Below are positions 43,085 through 52,986 of a stretch of 64,000 nt of DNA, one piece after another. The stretch spans positions 1-64,000 of the forward strand of contig NZ_WMII01000001.1 in NCBI RefSeq assembly GCF_009711265.1. The letters are read 5' to 3'. The stretch comes from Paracoccus shanxieyensis. GTDB taxonomy: Bacteria > Pseudomonadota > Alphaproteobacteria > Rhodobacterales > Rhodobacteraceae. Numbering within the stretch: position 1 is the first letter of the stretch; each line of letters opens with the position of its first letter. The position numbers and the translations under genes were made by a program. The notes under the pieces are model-generated. The model did not search any database. It was not told the origin of the DNA and was given only the letters and a program-made list of their open reading frames with translations.

Positions 43085-45995
43085 TCGCCCGGCTCCCTTC
43101 CTTGTCGTAAAAGACCGGATCGACGATCCGCGCCTTATAGCTTTCCACGCCCTGCACCGGGAATTCCAGCACCTCGCCCATGCGGTCGGGACCGTGCTTG
43201 ACCAGACCCATCGCGATGGGCCTCGACAACGTCGGCGACACATAGGTCGAGGTGACCCGCCCCTGCACATTGCGCTGGCCATTGGCATTCTTGCCCTCGG
43301 CCACGGCATAGACGCCATCGGGCAACATGCGGCCATCGACGCTTTCCAGACCCACCAGCTTCCAGCGGTCGGGGCTGGCCATGAAGCCGCGTTCCTGCGC
43401 GCGCTTGCCGATATAGTCGGGCTTTTTCTTGCTGATGGCCCAGGACATGCCCAGATCCTGCGGGATCACCGTGCCGTCGGTTTCGTCGCCGATCATGATG
43501 AAGCCCTTTTCGGCGCGCATGACATGCATGGCTTCGGTGCCATAGGGCGTCACGTCCAGATCCTTGCCCGCCGCGTGCAGCTTTTCCCAAAGCTCCAGCC
43601 CGCGCCCCGCAGGCACCGCCACCTCGAAGGACAGCTCGCCCGAGAAGCTGATGCGGAAGACGCGGGCGGGGATGCCTGCGATCTGACCCTCGGCCCATTG
43701 CATGAAGGGCAGCGCCTCGGCTGACAGGTCCATGCCGCCCAGCCGTTCCAGCAGCACGCGCGCCTTGGGGCCGACAACGGCGACCTGCGCCCATTGCTCG
43801 GTCACATTGGCGGTATAGACCTTCCAGTCCCACCATTCGCATTGCAGCCAGTCTTCCATATGCGCGTGCATGCGGTCGGCGCCGCCGGTCGTGGTATGGA
43901 CCAGCCACGTGTCCTCGGACAGCCGCGCGGCCACGCCGTCATCCACAAGGAAGCCGTTTTCGTTGCAGATCAGGCCATAGCGGCATTTGCCGACGGGCAG
44001 CGTCGACATCATGCCGGTATACATCATATCCAGGAACTTGCCGGCATCCGGCCCCTTGACGATGATCTTGCCCAGCGTCGAGGCGTCCAGCGTCCCGACC
44101 GAGGCCCGCACCGCCCGGATTTCGCGCGCCACCGCGTCATGCGGCGTTTCCGCGCCGCGCAGATAGCAATAGGCGCGACGCCAGTGGCCGACGGGTTCCC
44201 AATGCGCGCCATGCGCCTCGGACCAGTCGTGCATCGGCGTCTTGCGCAGCGGCTGGAACAGATCGCCCTGCGCTTCGGCGGCAATGGTGCCAAGGGTCAG
44301 GGGCGTGTAGGGCGGACGGAAGGTCGTCGTGCCGGTCTGCGGGATCGGCTGGTTCAGCGCCTTGGACAGCACGGCCAGACCATTGATATTGCTGATTTTT
44401 CCCTGATCCGTCGCCATGCCCAGCGTGGTATAGCGCTTGGTGTGTTCGACCGACTGATAGCCTTCCTGCGCGGCCAGTTCGACATCCGACACTTTCACGT
44501 CGTTCTGGAAATCCAGCCACATCTTGAATTTCATCTTGCGGGTCGCGTTGACCGGCATGACCCAGACCGGCAGCAGCGGCTGCTCCTCGGGCGCGCCGAC
44601 CAGCAGATCGCCCGAAGCCGCGCCCACGGTCGAGGCCATGGCCAGACCGTCCTTGCCGGTCGGCGGGCGGTTCGGATCGGGGGCGAACATGGCGCGATCC
44701 TCGTGCCAGTTCAGCTTGCCGCCGCAATGGCTCCACAGATGCACCACGGGCGACCAGCCGCCCGACATGGCGACGCAATCGGCGGGGATGATGTCCTGCA
44801 CATCGCCCGACCCGGCATGAGAGCAGATCTTCACATCCTCGACCGCATGGCCGCCACGGATCCCGGCAATGGCCGTGCCGGTCAGGACGCGGACGCCGCG
44901 CGCACGCACCGCCTCGGGCAGCGGGCCGGTGGCTTCGGGTCGCGCGTCGATGACGGCGGGCACCGACAGACCGGCATCCAGCGCGGCCAGAGCCGTGCGA
45001 TAGGCGTCGTCATTATTGGTGACGACGACGACCCTGCGACCGGGGGCCACGCCGTAATCGACGATGAAATCGCGCACGGCGGATGCCAGAATGACGCCCG
45101 GCACATCATTGCCTGCAAAGCTCAGCGGCCGTTCCAGCGCGCCGGTGGCGACGACGACATGGCCCGCGCGGATGCGCCACAGGCGCTGGCGCGGCAGGCC
45201 CGCATTCGGATCGTGATCGGCAATTGCCTCGCGTGCCAGCAGATAGCCGTGGTCGTAAAGCCCCGTCGCCATGGTCTGGCGGCGCAGCGTCACATTGGGC
45301 AGCGCGCGCAGGTCGGCCAGCAGGGCATCGACGCGGGCCTGACCCTCGGCATGGTCGGTGGGCGTGCGACCGCCGAATTGCGGGGTCTGTTCCAGCACGA
45401 TCACCGATTTTCCGTCGCGCGCCGCCGTCAGCGCGGCGTCCAGACCTGCGACGCCGCCGCCCACCACGACCAGATCGGCATGGGCGTAAGCCTGTTCATA
45501 GGTATCGGGATCGGCATCGACCGGCGCCTTGCCCAAGCCGGCCGAGCGGCGGATGATCGGCTCGAACAGATGCTTCCATGCCGGGCGCGGATGAATGAAG
45601 GTCTTGTAGTAAAAGCCCGCGGGCAGAAAGCGATACAGCCAGTTGTTCACCGCGCCGATATCGACATTCAGACTGGGCCAGCAATTCTGGCTGGTTGTCA
45701 CCATGCCGCCCACCAAGGGCGTGGTGGTGGCGCGCTGGTTCGGCTCGAACCGGCCGGCCTGACCCAGACCCAGCAGGGCGTTGGGTTCCTCGGCGCCCGA
45801 GGCGACGGGGCCGCGCGGGCGGTGATATTTGAACGACCGCCCCATCATCAGCTGGCCGCTGCCCAGCAGGGCCGAGGCGATGGTGTCGCCCTGAAGGCCG
45901 CGCAGCTGGCGGCCATCGAAACGGAACGGCAGTTGATATGCGCGGTCGATCAGGCGGCCGCCCTGAGGCAGACGGAAGGGTCCGGTATCGCTCAT
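43077..45995 (-). CDS. soxA: Sarcosine oxidase alpha subunit
   Basis: The large subunit (972 residues) of the enzyme that oxidises sarcosine to glycine plus H2O2 and, with tetrahydrofolate, 5,10-methylene-THF. The N-terminal region holds a 2Fe-2S ferredoxin-like fold, followed by a dinucleotide-binding domain (ADLVVVGGGVAGLDAAL, NAD+ site) and a C-terminal GcvT-like folate domain (IVKGPDAGKFLDMMYTGMMSTLPVGKCRYG; EVAVPAGRGLELWEKL; MRAEKGFIMIGDETDGTVIPQDLG). Its start overlaps the soxD stop in ATGA. Sarcosine arises from glycine betaine or creatine breakdown. Confidence 0.96.
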   Translation of the reverse strand: MSDTGPFRLPQGGRLIDRAYQLPFRFDGRQLRGLQGDTIASALLGSGQLMMGRSFKYHRPRGPVASGAEEPNALLGLGQAGRFEPNQRATTTPLVGGMVTTSQNCWPSLNVDIGAVNNWLYRFLPAGFYYKTFIHPRPAWKHLFEPIIRRSAGLGKAPVDADPDTYEQAYAHADLVVVGGGVAGLDAALTAARDGKSVIVLEQTPQFGGRTPTDHAEGQARVDALLADLRALPNVTLRRQTMATGLYDHGYLLAREAIADHDPNAGLPRQRLWRIRAGHVVVATGALERPLSFAGNDVPGVILASAVRDFIVDYGVAPGRRVVVVTNNDDAYRTALAALDAGLSVPAVIDARPEATGPLPEAVRARGVRVLTGTAIAGIRGGHAVEDVKICSHAGSGDVQDIIPADCVAMSGGWSPVVHLWSHCGGKLNWHEDRAMFAPDPNRPPTGKDGLAMASTVGAASGDLLVGAPEEQPLLPVWVMPVNATRKMKFKMWLDFQNDVKVSDVELAAQEGYQSVEHTKRYTTLGMATDQGKISNINGLAVLSKALNQPIPQTGTTTFRPPYTPLTLGTIAAEAQGDLFQPLRKTPMHDWSEAHGAHWEPVGHWRRAYCYLRGAETPHDAVAREIRAVRASVGTLDASTLGKIIVKGPDAGKFLDMMYTGMMSTLPVGKCRYGLICNENGFLVDDGVAARLSEDTWLVHTTTGGADRMHAHMEDWLQCEWWDWKVYTANVTEQWAQVAVVGPKARVLLERLGGMDLSAEALPFMQWAEGQIAGIPARVFRISFSGELSFEVAVPAGRGLELWEKLHAAGKDLDVTPYGTEAMHVMRAEKGFIMIGDETDGTVIPQDLGMSWAISKKKPDYIGKRAQERGFMASPDRWKLVGLESVDGRMLPDGVYAVAEGKNANGQRNVQGRVTSTYVSPTLSRPIAMGLVKHGPDRMGEVLEFPVQGVESYKARIVDPVFYDKEGSRANG

Positions 45996-46369
45996 TCGGT
46001 CAGGCTTTCGGCAGGGGTGGTCGTGGGTGCTGCGGCGGGGGCTTCGGTCCAGTCGGGCTGCCAGTCCGGGCGCTTGGCGCGGATGGCCTCGACGATCTGG
46101 GCGGTGGGATGCGGCGTCTGGGCGCGGTAGGTGCCGAACACCTCCAGCGTGACGGTATCGCGGGCGGCAAGGAACCACTTGCCGCAGCCATAGGCATGGC
46201 GCCAGCGTTCGAAATGCACGCCCTTGGGGTTCTTGCGGGCGAACAGGTAGCTTTCGAAATCCTCATCCGACGAGCCGGGGCCGAAGCGTTTCAGATGCGC
46301 TTCACCGCCGGGGGCCAGCTCGGTCTCTTCGGCGCTGATGCCGCAATAGGGACAGGTCAGGGTCAGCAT
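45992..46369 (-). CDS. soxD: Sarcosine oxidase delta subunit
   Basis: SoxD is the zinc-binding small subunit. The 125-residue sequence contains the paired-cysteine motif LTCPYCG and the conserved FERWRHAYGCGKWFLAARDTVT, with cysteine and histidine ligands for zinc. The C-terminus is a short Pro/Ala/Thr-rich extension beyond the usual about 95-100 residues. GAAGGAG lies before its ATG. It is separated from the next upstream gene by 256 nt, longer than is typical inside this operon. Confidence 0.94.
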   Translation of the reverse strand: MLTLTCPYCGISAEETELAPGGEAHLKRFGPGSSDEDFESYLFARKNPKGVHFERWRHAYGCGKWFLAARDTVTLEVFGTYRAQTPHPTAQIVEAIRAKRPDWQPDWTEAPAAAPTTTPAESLTE

Positions 46370-46625
46370 GGGTCACTCCTTCGGCGGCAGGCCGCGCACG
46401 GCATTCGGCGCCCAAGCCAAAGGCCGGACGCGTGTCTTGTCAGTCAGGGAAATGGGAAATGATGCCGGAATGCGGCAGGGCTGTGCGCCGGACAGGCCGG
46501 ACAGCGGGCTTTTGCGGATCGCCGGAACCACGCCCCGACCGATCATTGGAAATACAGGAACCGAGGGGCGCGTGTCCCCCCGGACCTCTGTAGAGAAGGC
46601 ACCCGAAAGTGCCGGGCCGATGCCC
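46370..46625. other. Long gap between soxD and the small TM gene
   Basis: No gene is supported. Near the far end a small stem (GGCAC/GTGCC, about 46597-46612) followed on the minus strand by a T/C-rich stretch could weakly end the transcript of the small TM gene. No clear promoter for soxDAG was identified, although the gap is long enough to contain one. Confidence 0.45.
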
Positions 46626-46886
46626 TTAGTTTGCCGGTGCGGTGGTGCCGCCAGCAGGTGCTGCGGGATCAGCCGGAGCGGGCGTGGCCGGTGCAGCGGG
46701 CTCGACGCTGACAGCCGGATCGTCAGCCGGTGCTGCGGGCGTTTCCATGGTTGTGGCGGCGCCGGTCTCTGCGGGTGCGGTCGCTTCGGGCGTGGTGCCC
46801 GAGGACATGAACCAGTAGATGACGGCCAGCACAACGACGATCGCGCCGATGATGAGCCACGTGTTGCTCTTGTTCTGTTCGGCCAT
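46626..46886 (-). CDS. Small single-TM protein inserted between soxB and soxD
   Basis: An 86-residue protein: short polar N-terminus (MAEQNKSNT), one TM helix (WLIIGAIVVVLAVIYWFM), then a low-complexity tail rich in Ala, Pro, Thr, Glu and Asp (about residues 29-86). AAGGAG 8 nt before the ATG supports translation. No family is recognised. It is transcribed with soxB and soxDAG but has no known part in sarcosine oxidase. Confidence 0.7.
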   Translation of the reverse strand: MAEQNKSNTWLIIGAIVVVLAVIYWFMSSGTTPEATAPAETGAATTMETPAAPADDPAVSVEPAAPATPAPADPAAPAGGTTAPAN

Positions 46887-47052
46887 GAAGAAAACTCCTT
46901 GGTCATGGTGTCGTGCGGGAACAATGCACCATCACCCAAAGAGTTCCATTGAAATCGCAGCACTTTTCCGGCGCGCGCGGCTATGGGGCGGGCTTGGGCG
47001 GAAACCCGCCCCCCGCCGTCCATGCCCAGCAGGATATCGCGCGCCCGGATCA

Positions 47053-48324
47053 TCAGTGCGCAACCCCGGCCGCGACGCTTTCGTCGATGAAGCGGCCTTC
47101 CTTGAAGCGGTTCAGCCCGAATTCCGCCGCCAGCGCGCCGGGACGGCCATTCGCCACCAGCTCGGCCATGGCCCAGCCGGAACCGGGGATCGCCTTGAAC
47201 CCGCCGGTGCCCCAGCCGCAATTGACGAAGATGCCGCCGACCGGCGTGGTCGACAGGATGGGCGAGCGGTCGCCGGTCATGTCCACGATCCCGCCCCATT
47301 GCCGCAGCATTTTCAGCCGCGACAGCATCGGGAAGGTTTCGACCAGCGCGCGCACGGTTTCCTCGACATGGTGCCAGGATCCGCGCTGCGAATAGTTGTT
47401 GAAACCGTCGGTGCCGCCGCCGATCACCATCTCGCCCTTGTCGGATTGCGACAAATAGCCGTGGACGGTGTTGGCCATGATGACCAGATCGCAGCAGGGC
47501 TTGATCGGTTCGGAGACCAGCGCCTGCAGGGCCAGCGATTCAATCGGCAGACGGAAGCCCGCCATCTCGGCCAGAACCGAGGAATGGCCCGCGACGATCA
47601 TCGCCAGCTTGTCGCATTCGATCCGGCCCTTGCCGGTGTTCACGGCGCGGACCTGACCATTTTCGGTCTCGACCCCGGTGACTTCGCAGTTCTGGATGAT
47701 GTCCATGCCCATCGCGGAACAGGCGCGGGCATAGCCCCATGCCACGGCATCGTGGCGTGCCGTGCCGCCGCGCGCCTGATACAGACCGCCCAGAACCGGA
47801 TAGCGCGGGCCGTCGATATTGATGATCGGCAGCATCTCCTTGATCTGATGCGGCGTGACCCATTCAGTCGCCACATCCTGCAACTGGTTGGCATAGACGG
47901 TGCGCTTGTAGCCCCGGATCTCATGCTCGGTCTGGGCCAGCATCAACAGGCCGCGCGGGCTGAACATGACGTTGTAGTTCAGATCCTGCGACAGGCCCTC
48001 ATACAGTTTCAGCGCCTTGTCATAGATCGCCGCCGACGGATCTTGCAGATAGTTCGAGCGGATGATCGTGGTGTTGCGACCGGTATTGCCGCCGCCCAGC
48101 CAGCCCTTTTCGATGATCGCGATATCGGTGATGCCGAAATTCTTGCCCAGATAATACGCCGTGGCCAGCCCGTGCCCGCCCGCGCCGACGATGACGACCT
48201 TGTATTTCTTCTTCGGCTCGGGACTGGTCCATGCGCGTTTCCAGCCGCTATGCAGGCGCAGCGCCTCACGCGCGATGGCGAAGACCGAATATTTGCCGGT
48301 GCTGTTCGTGGGGGATGCGGACAT
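47053..48324 (-). CDS. soxB: Sarcosine oxidase beta subunit
   Basis: SoxB carries the FAD/FMN site where sarcosine is oxidised. The 423-residue protein shows the Rossmann motif VVIVGAGGHGLATAYYLG, the GGNTGRNTTIIRSNY region, and the C-terminal FVNCGWGTGGFKAIPGSG flavin-binding segment, all standard for the family. ATG 48324 (MSASPTN) is supported by AAAGG; the frame is open upstream for 26 codons without a ribosome-binding site. It heads the operon and is divergent from ccmI with a 206-nt spacer. Confidence 0.96.
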   Translation of the reverse strand: MSASPTNSTGKYSVFAIAREALRLHSGWKRAWTSPEPKKKYKVVIVGAGGHGLATAYYLGKNFGITDIAIIEKGWLGGGNTGRNTTIIRSNYLQDPSAAIYDKALKLYEGLSQDLNYNVMFSPRGLLMLAQTEHEIRGYKRTVYANQLQDVATEWVTPHQIKEMLPIINIDGPRYPVLGGLYQARGGTARHDAVAWGYARACSAMGMDIIQNCEVTGVETENGQVRAVNTGKGRIECDKLAMIVAGHSSVLAEMAGFRLPIESLALQALVSEPIKPCCDLVIMANTVHGYLSQSDKGEMVIGGGTDGFNNYSQRGSWHHVEETVRALVETFPMLSRLKMLRQWGGIVDMTGDRSPILSTTPVGGIFVNCGWGTGGFKAIPGSGWAMAELVANGRPGALAAEFGLNRFKEGRFIDESVAAGVAH

Positions 48325-48530
48325 GGGCAGACCTTTCGCGACTCGTCGTGCTGCACAGTGCCTTTTTCGGCCCCGCCGGGGCAAGCCAAGTTGCGACGGC
48401 AAAATTGTCGGAATGCGTCAGCCGAAAGCGCAGATCTTCTGCGCGGGCATAAGACCTTTTGCCACGGCGGTTTGACTTTTTCCGACCGCGTAAACCCGTT
48501 ATGAACAAAGACTGGGGAAGGGAGTTGCCG

Positions 48531-49748
48531 ATGTTCTGGATCATCTGCGCCGGTCTGGTGGCCATCACCGCCACGGCCATCGCCGCGCCTTTGCTGCGAC
48601 GGCGCGATCTGGGCAGCCAGCCCGCCGCCGCCTATGATCTGCGGATCTATCGCGACCAGCTGCGCGAGGTCGAGCGGGATCTGGAACGCCGCCTGATCGA
48701 ACCCGCCGAGGCCGAGCGTCTGCGCGCCGAAATCGGCCGCAAGGTGCTGACCGCCGACCGGGCCTTGCAGCGCGAAACCGCAGACCGCCGCACCCCCGGC
48801 GGGCGCGTGGCCGTCGCCGTGCTGGCGCTGATCCTGCTGGGCGGCGCCGCGCTTTATGCCCGCATCGGCGCGCCGAACCTGCCCGATCAGCCCATCGCGA
48901 AGCGCATCGCGCTGGCCCAGCAGACCTATGACAACCGCCCCAGCCAGTCCGAGGCGGAAGCCGCCGCACCCAAGCGCCCGCCGCCCGAAACCGACGCCGA
49001 ATATCGCCGGCTGATCGAACAGCTGCGCATGGCGGTCGCCAACAATCCCGACGATCCGCAGGGCCAGACCCTGCTGGCCATGCATGAACAGCGTCTGGGC
49101 AATCTGCTCGCGGCAAAACAGGCGCAGGCCCGGCTGGTCGCGCTGAAGGGCGATCAGGCCAGCGCCGCCGACCATGCCCAGCTGGCGCAGCTGACCATCG
49201 AGGCCGCGGGCGGTCTGATCACCCGCGACGCCGAGGCGGAACTGGCCCGCGCCTTGACGCTGGATCCCAGGGACGGCCATGCGCGCTATCTTGAAGGGCT
49301 GCTGCAGATCCAGAATGGCCGCCTCGACCGCGCCTTTCCGATCTGGGCCGGGCTCTTGGCCGAAAGCCCGGACAACGCGCCATGGACCGCGACCCTGCGC
49401 GAAGCGACCCCGGATCTGGCATGGTTCGCCGGTCAGCCCGACTATACCCCGCCCGAGCCGCGCCGCAGCCTGCCCGGCCCGGATGCCGACGCGATGGCCG
49501 CCGCACAGGACATGACCCCGCAGCAGCGCGAAGACATGGTGCAGGGCATGGTCAAGGGCCTCGAGGAACGGCTGGCCACCCAAGGTGGTGCGCCCGAGGA
49601 ATGGGCGCGGCTGATTTCCGCGCTTGTCGTCATCGGCCAAAAGGATCATGCACAGACCATTCTGGCCGAGGCACGCACGCGCTTTGCCGCCACGCCTGAA
49701 GCATTGGCCCCGATCGAGGCCGCAGCACAGCAATCGGGACTGCAATGA
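48531..49748 (+). CDS. ccmI: Cytochrome c biogenesis protein CcmI
   Basis: CcmI (CycH) holds apocytochrome c for haem attachment in the Ccm System I pathway. The 405-residue protein has two N-terminal TM helices ([18 protein letters not shown] and about residue 95-115, [17 protein letters not shown]), with a leucine-zipper-like cytoplasmic loop between them, and a periplasmic TPR domain (from about residue 145). The start at ATG 48531 follows GGGAG. Its stop overlaps ruvX by 4 nt. The other ccm genes are not nearby, which is common. Confidence 0.92.
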   Translation: MFWIICAGLVAITATAIAAPLLRRRDLGSQPAAAYDLRIYRDQLREVERDLERRLIEPAEAERLRAEIGRKVLTADRALQRETADRRTPGGRVAVAVLALILLGGAALYARIGAPNLPDQPIAKRIALAQQTYDNRPSQSEAEAAAPKRPPPETDAEYRRLIEQLRMAVANNPDDPQGQTLLAMHEQRLGNLLAAKQAQARLVALKGDQASAADHAQLAQLTIEAAGGLITRDAEAELARALTLDPRDGHARYLEGLLQIQNGRLDRAFPIWAGLLAESPDNAPWTATLREATPDLAWFAGQPDYTPPEPRRSLPGPDADAMAAAQDMTPQQREDMVQGMVKGLEERLATQGGAPEEWARLISALVVIGQKDHAQTILAEARTRFAATPEALAPIEAAAQQSGLQ

Positions 49749-50212
49749 TCTTTCAGACTGCCGAAGAATTCGTCGCAACTCTGCCCCGCGCCGGGGCGCT
49801 GGCCGGGCTGGATCTTGGCACCAAGACCATCGGCGTGGCGGTCAGCGACGGGCTGCGTTCCGTCGCGACGCCGCTGTCGACCATCCGGCGCGAGAAATTC
49901 ACGCTGGACGCGCAGGCGCTTTTGAAGATCGCGGATGAGCGCGCCTTGGTCGGGCTGGTGCTGGGCCTGCCGCGCAACATGGACGGCACCGAAGGGCCGC
50001 GCGCGCAGTCGACCCGCGCCTTCGCCCGCAATCTGGAACGGCTGACGCCGCTGCCCATCACCTTCTGGGACGAACGCCTGTCCACCGTCGCCGCCGAACG
50101 CGCCCTGCTTGAGGCCGACACATCCCGCAAGCGCCGCGCCGAGGTCATCGACCATGTGGCGGCGGGCTATATCCTGCAAGGGCTGCTGGACCGGCTGCGT
50201 CATCTGGGATGA
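49745..50212 (+). CDS. ruvX: Holliday junction resolvase-like protein RuvX/YqgF
   Basis: A 155-residue RNase H-fold protein. YqgF is considered to mature the 5' end of 16S rRNA or to act as a resolvase; the function is debated. Visible family motifs: [18 protein letters not shown] (first acidic residue), [16 protein letters not shown], and [18 protein letters not shown] with the final Asp in [16 protein letters not shown]. Coupled on both sides: the start overlaps ccmI (ATGA) and the stop overlaps the DUF1289 gene. Confidence 0.94.
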   Translation: MIFQTAEEFVATLPRAGALAGLDLGTKTIGVAVSDGLRSVATPLSTIRREKFTLDAQALLKIADERALVGLVLGLPRNMDGTEGPRAQSTRAFARNLERLTPLPITFWDERLSTVAAERALLEADTSRKRRAEVIDHVAAGYILQGLLDRLRHLG

Positions 50213-50385
50213 TCGCCAGCCCCTGCGTCAACATCTGCCAGATCGACCCCGACAGCGGGCTGTGCATCGGCTGTCTGCGCACATTGGATGAAATCGCACG
50301 CTGGGGCGGGATGACGGACGGTGAAAGGCAGGCGATCATGGACCGCCTGCCGGAACGCAAAAGGGCCGGATCAGACCGGCCCTGA
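50209..50385 (+). CDS. DUF1289 family small cysteine-rich protein
   Basis: A 58-residue protein starting [13 protein letters not shown] and containing the DUF1289 pattern C-x3-C...C-x2-C ([15 protein letters not shown]), with GRTLDEI-like and WGGMTDGER features. The cysteines probably bind a metal or Fe-S cluster; the function is unknown. The ATG overlaps the ruvX stop by 4 nt. The last codons lie inside a hairpin that serves as terminator for the convergent phytase-like gene. Confidence 0.88.
   Translation: MIASPCVNICQIDPDSGLCIGCLRTLDEIARWGGMTDGERQAIMDRLPERKRAGSDRP
50357..50383 (-). terminator. Terminator of the phytase-like gene, overlapping DUF1289 3' end
   Basis: A perfect 8-bp stem (AGGGCCGG 50362-50369, CCGGCCCT 50376-50383, loop ATCAGA), followed on the minus strand by four Ts. 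It starts directly after the stop of the minus-strand gene (50390) and covers the final codons of the DUF1289 gene. Confidence 0.75.
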
Positions 50386-50389
50386 GCGG

Positions 50390-52540
50390 TCAGGGCTTGA
50401 ACGACCAGAAGAAGGTTTCGCCCGAGCTGTCATCCACACCGTCATTGTCGGTCACGACATAGAACGTGCCATCGGGCGTGATCGCCATGCCCTCGACCTT
50501 GTCCTGCACATAGCCGTTCCACTGTTTCAGGTCGGGGATCAGATCGCGCACCAGCGTCTTGGTCACCAGCGGCAGATCGCCCCCCAGCGGCGCAGGCTTC
50601 AGATCGGCCAGCGCGACCGAGGTCACGGTCTTCAGCTTCGCCGCCTGCCCGATCAGGTTGTCCCGCTCGATCAGATACATCTGGTCGCCATGAATGGCGA
50701 TTTCCGACAGACCGACCCAGCCCTCGCCCGTTTCCAGCGGGTAACGCACGCCGGACCATGCGCCGGAGGCCGGGTTGAAGTTCAGCAGCTTGGTCTGGCC
50801 CTTGGGATCGTCCTTCCATTCGCGCTGCACGGCCATCCACAGGCTGCCATCGGCGGCCAGCGCAATGCCCTCAAGCCCGAAGCGGGTCGAGCCTGCCACC
50901 AGATCGGCGGGCAGTTCGATCTGCTGCTGGATCGCGCCTTCGCCGTTCACATGCAGGATCTGATGCGGGATGTCCTTTTCCGGATTGCCCTCGCTTGCCA
51001 GCCAGAAGCCGCCCTGACCGTCGGCGGTGATGCCTTCAAGATCAAGGTTCTCGGCGGGCTGGCCGTCCTTGGTCACGACTGTCTTGTCAGAGATCCTGGC
51101 GGGCGTGGTGCCGGTCTGGATGCGATAGATCGCGGGCTGCTTGCCGTAAACGCTGTCGCTGACGGCATAAAGCACGCTGGGGTCGGTCGGATCGACGGTC
51201 AGACCCGACAAAGCCGACCAGCCCATCACCTGATCCGAGGCAAGGGTCGGATAAACCGGCGTGCCTTCGGCGCGCTGGAAGATCATGACATGGGCGCGCG
51301 CGGCACCGTCTTCGCCCAGATCGGTTTCATTGGCGCTGGCAAACAGGTTGCGCTGCGGGATCGCGACCAGACCTTCCGGCCCGATGCCCGAGGGCAGGAT
51401 CTGCCGCAGCACCGGCTGCGCCGGGTTCGCCACGTCATAGACGCCGATGGCGCTGCCGCGCTCCGAGCCGACGAACAGCAGTTTCTGGCCATCGAATTCG
51501 GCGTATTTCAGCGCCTCGGGCTCGACGCCTTTCTTGTCGGACCGCTTTTCGGGGTAATGGCCGATCTTGATCAGCTCATGTTCAAAGGCCGGGCCGGATT
51601 CATAGACGACCGAGCCGTCGCGGTTCCAGATCGTGAACCCGCGCGAGCCGCCCTTGTAATCGCCTTCGTTCGCGGTGGCGAAATGGTCGTTGTCCAGCCA
51701 CGCCACCGTATCGGGTTCGCGCGGCACCGCCTTCAGCGCGCCGGTGAAATCCAGCTTGCCATCGCGTTCGGTGTCGATGCCGTCCAGATCCACCGTGCCC
51801 GCGCTGAAATGCGAGGCGATCTGACCATCCGCGCCGATCACGACGATGTGGTTGTTTTCCTGAAGCGTGACGACCAGATCGCCATTCGCATTGAAGTCCA
51901 CATATTCCGGTTCGGGATCGTCACCGCCTTCGGCGGCAAGGCCGGTCAGCTCGATCCGCTGCAGATTGCCGCAATCCGCCTGCCCGTCGCGGATGGGCAG
52001 ACGGACGACAAAGCCCGCCGGCATCTGCGGCAGGGCGCCGTCATTCACCTCTTCGTCGCGCTCATTCTCGATGGCGACGGCCAGCATGTCACCGCGGGGC
52101 GACAGGGCGACCGAATCCGGCTGACCGCCCAGATCGCAATTCGCCACCACCTGCTTCGTCGTCAGATCGACGCTGCGCAACACGCCCGAGGGCGCGACAT
52201 AGCTTTCCGAGGTATTGACGCCGACAAAGGCCATCTCGCCCAGAACCACGGTGGTCGTCGGCTCGCCGTCCATGGCGATATTGCCCAGCGGCTTCGGCGC
52301 TGCGGGATCGGCGATGTCGATCAGGCCGATCGCGCCCAGCGGCGCGTCGGAATAGATCAGTTCCATGCCATCCGCCGTCGCCGTCATGATCTCGGACGAG
52401 GTTTCGCGGCTGCGATCCTGATCCTGCGCCATGTTGTCGACGGTCGCGAAGCTGGAGATGCGGTTGAACACCGGCTCAGCCATGGCGGGCATCGCCGCAG
52501 CCAGCGCCAAAACCGAACAGAAAGTCAGACGAAACGTCAT
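50390..52540 (-). CDS. Secreted esterase-like/phytase-family beta-propeller protein
   Basis: A 716-residue exported protein (signal MTFRLTFCSVLALAAAMPAMA). The C-terminal half (from about residue 420) fits the 'esterase-like activity of phytase' domain: LSGLTVDPTDPSVLYAVSD, ENLDLEGITADGQGGFWLASEG, STRFGLEGIALAADGSLW and KVEGMAITPDGTFYVVTDNDGVDD. The N-terminal half is a further propeller with DFNANGDLVVTL and GFTIWNRDGSVVYESG blocks. It probably hydrolyses phosphate esters or another substrate in the periplasm; no substrate can be named. The gene has its own terminator. No convincing Pho box was seen upstream. Confidence 0.83.
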   Translation of the reverse strand: MTFRLTFCSVLALAAAMPAMAEPVFNRISSFATVDNMAQDQDRSRETSSEIMTATADGMELIYSDAPLGAIGLIDIADPAAPKPLGNIAMDGEPTTTVVLGEMAFVGVNTSESYVAPSGVLRSVDLTTKQVVANCDLGGQPDSVALSPRGDMLAVAIENERDEEVNDGALPQMPAGFVVRLPIRDGQADCGNLQRIELTGLAAEGGDDPEPEYVDFNANGDLVVTLQENNHIVVIGADGQIASHFSAGTVDLDGIDTERDGKLDFTGALKAVPREPDTVAWLDNDHFATANEGDYKGGSRGFTIWNRDGSVVYESGPAFEHELIKIGHYPEKRSDKKGVEPEALKYAEFDGQKLLFVGSERGSAIGVYDVANPAQPVLRQILPSGIGPEGLVAIPQRNLFASANETDLGEDGAARAHVMIFQRAEGTPVYPTLASDQVMGWSALSGLTVDPTDPSVLYAVSDSVYGKQPAIYRIQTGTTPARISDKTVVTKDGQPAENLDLEGITADGQGGFWLASEGNPEKDIPHQILHVNGEGAIQQQIELPADLVAGSTRFGLEGIALAADGSLWMAVQREWKDDPKGQTKLLNFNPASGAWSGVRYPLETGEGWVGLSEIAIHGDQMYLIERDNLIGQAAKLKTVTSVALADLKPAPLGGDLPLVTKTLVRDLIPDLKQWNGYVQDKVEGMAITPDGTFYVVTDNDGVDDSSGETFFWSFKP

Positions 52541-52632
52541 ATGTCCCTCAAGGATGGTGGGAAAATCCTTGCGGGGTTTGCGGGGCGCGAGTGACAGGAA
52601 CTTGTCGGAATCACGACCGTTGCGTGACTTTT

Positions 52633-52986
52633 TCAGTTCCTGACGACGATGCGCACCTCGCGGATCGCGCTGCGCAGGCGTTCGCGCGTCTCGACCGGCT
52701 CGCGTGCGACGGCATCCAGCATCGCGTGCATGTCGCCGCGCAGGCCGTGCAACTGATCAACCAGCGACAGGACCATGGCCAGCGCCTCATCGTCCAGATG
52801 ATAGCCCTCGGCTAGATCCACGACCAGTTGCAGCCGCGCGATGTCCAGCTGGCGAAACAGCGGCCCGGTTTCGGATTGCACCGGAACCACGACGCCCGAG
52901 CGGATATAGCTCTCAAGCTGCTCCGGTCCCAGATCGGGCAATTCGGCCAGCACCTGCGTCAGGGTGAAATGCCTGCGCGTCATCAT
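52633..52986 (-). CDS. cbpM: Chaperone modulator CbpM
   Basis: CbpM is a MerR-like helix-turn-helix protein that inhibits the DnaJ homologue CbpA. The 117-residue sequence has a short N-terminal HTH-like part (LTQVLAELPDLGPEQLESYIRSGVVVPV), a middle helix (FRQLDIARLQLVVDLAEGYHLDDEALAMVLSLVDQLHGLRG), as in CbpM. Its start overlaps the cbpA stop by 4 nt (ATGA), the conserved arrangement. Confidence 0.88.
   Translation of the reverse strand: MMTRRHFTLTQVLAELPDLGPEQLESYIRSGVVVPVQSETGPLFRQLDIARLQLVVDLAEGYHLDDEALAMVLSLVDQLHGLRGDMHAMLDAVAREPVETRERLRSAIREVRIVVRN

Noticed and set aside
43794..46130. 778-codon plus-strand frame opposite soxA
   Set aside because: Shadow of soxA; composition and lack of motifs argue against a gene.
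52541..52632. Pho box upstream of the phytase-like gene
   Set aside because: Only one half-site resembling CTGTCAC is present; the second heptamer is not.
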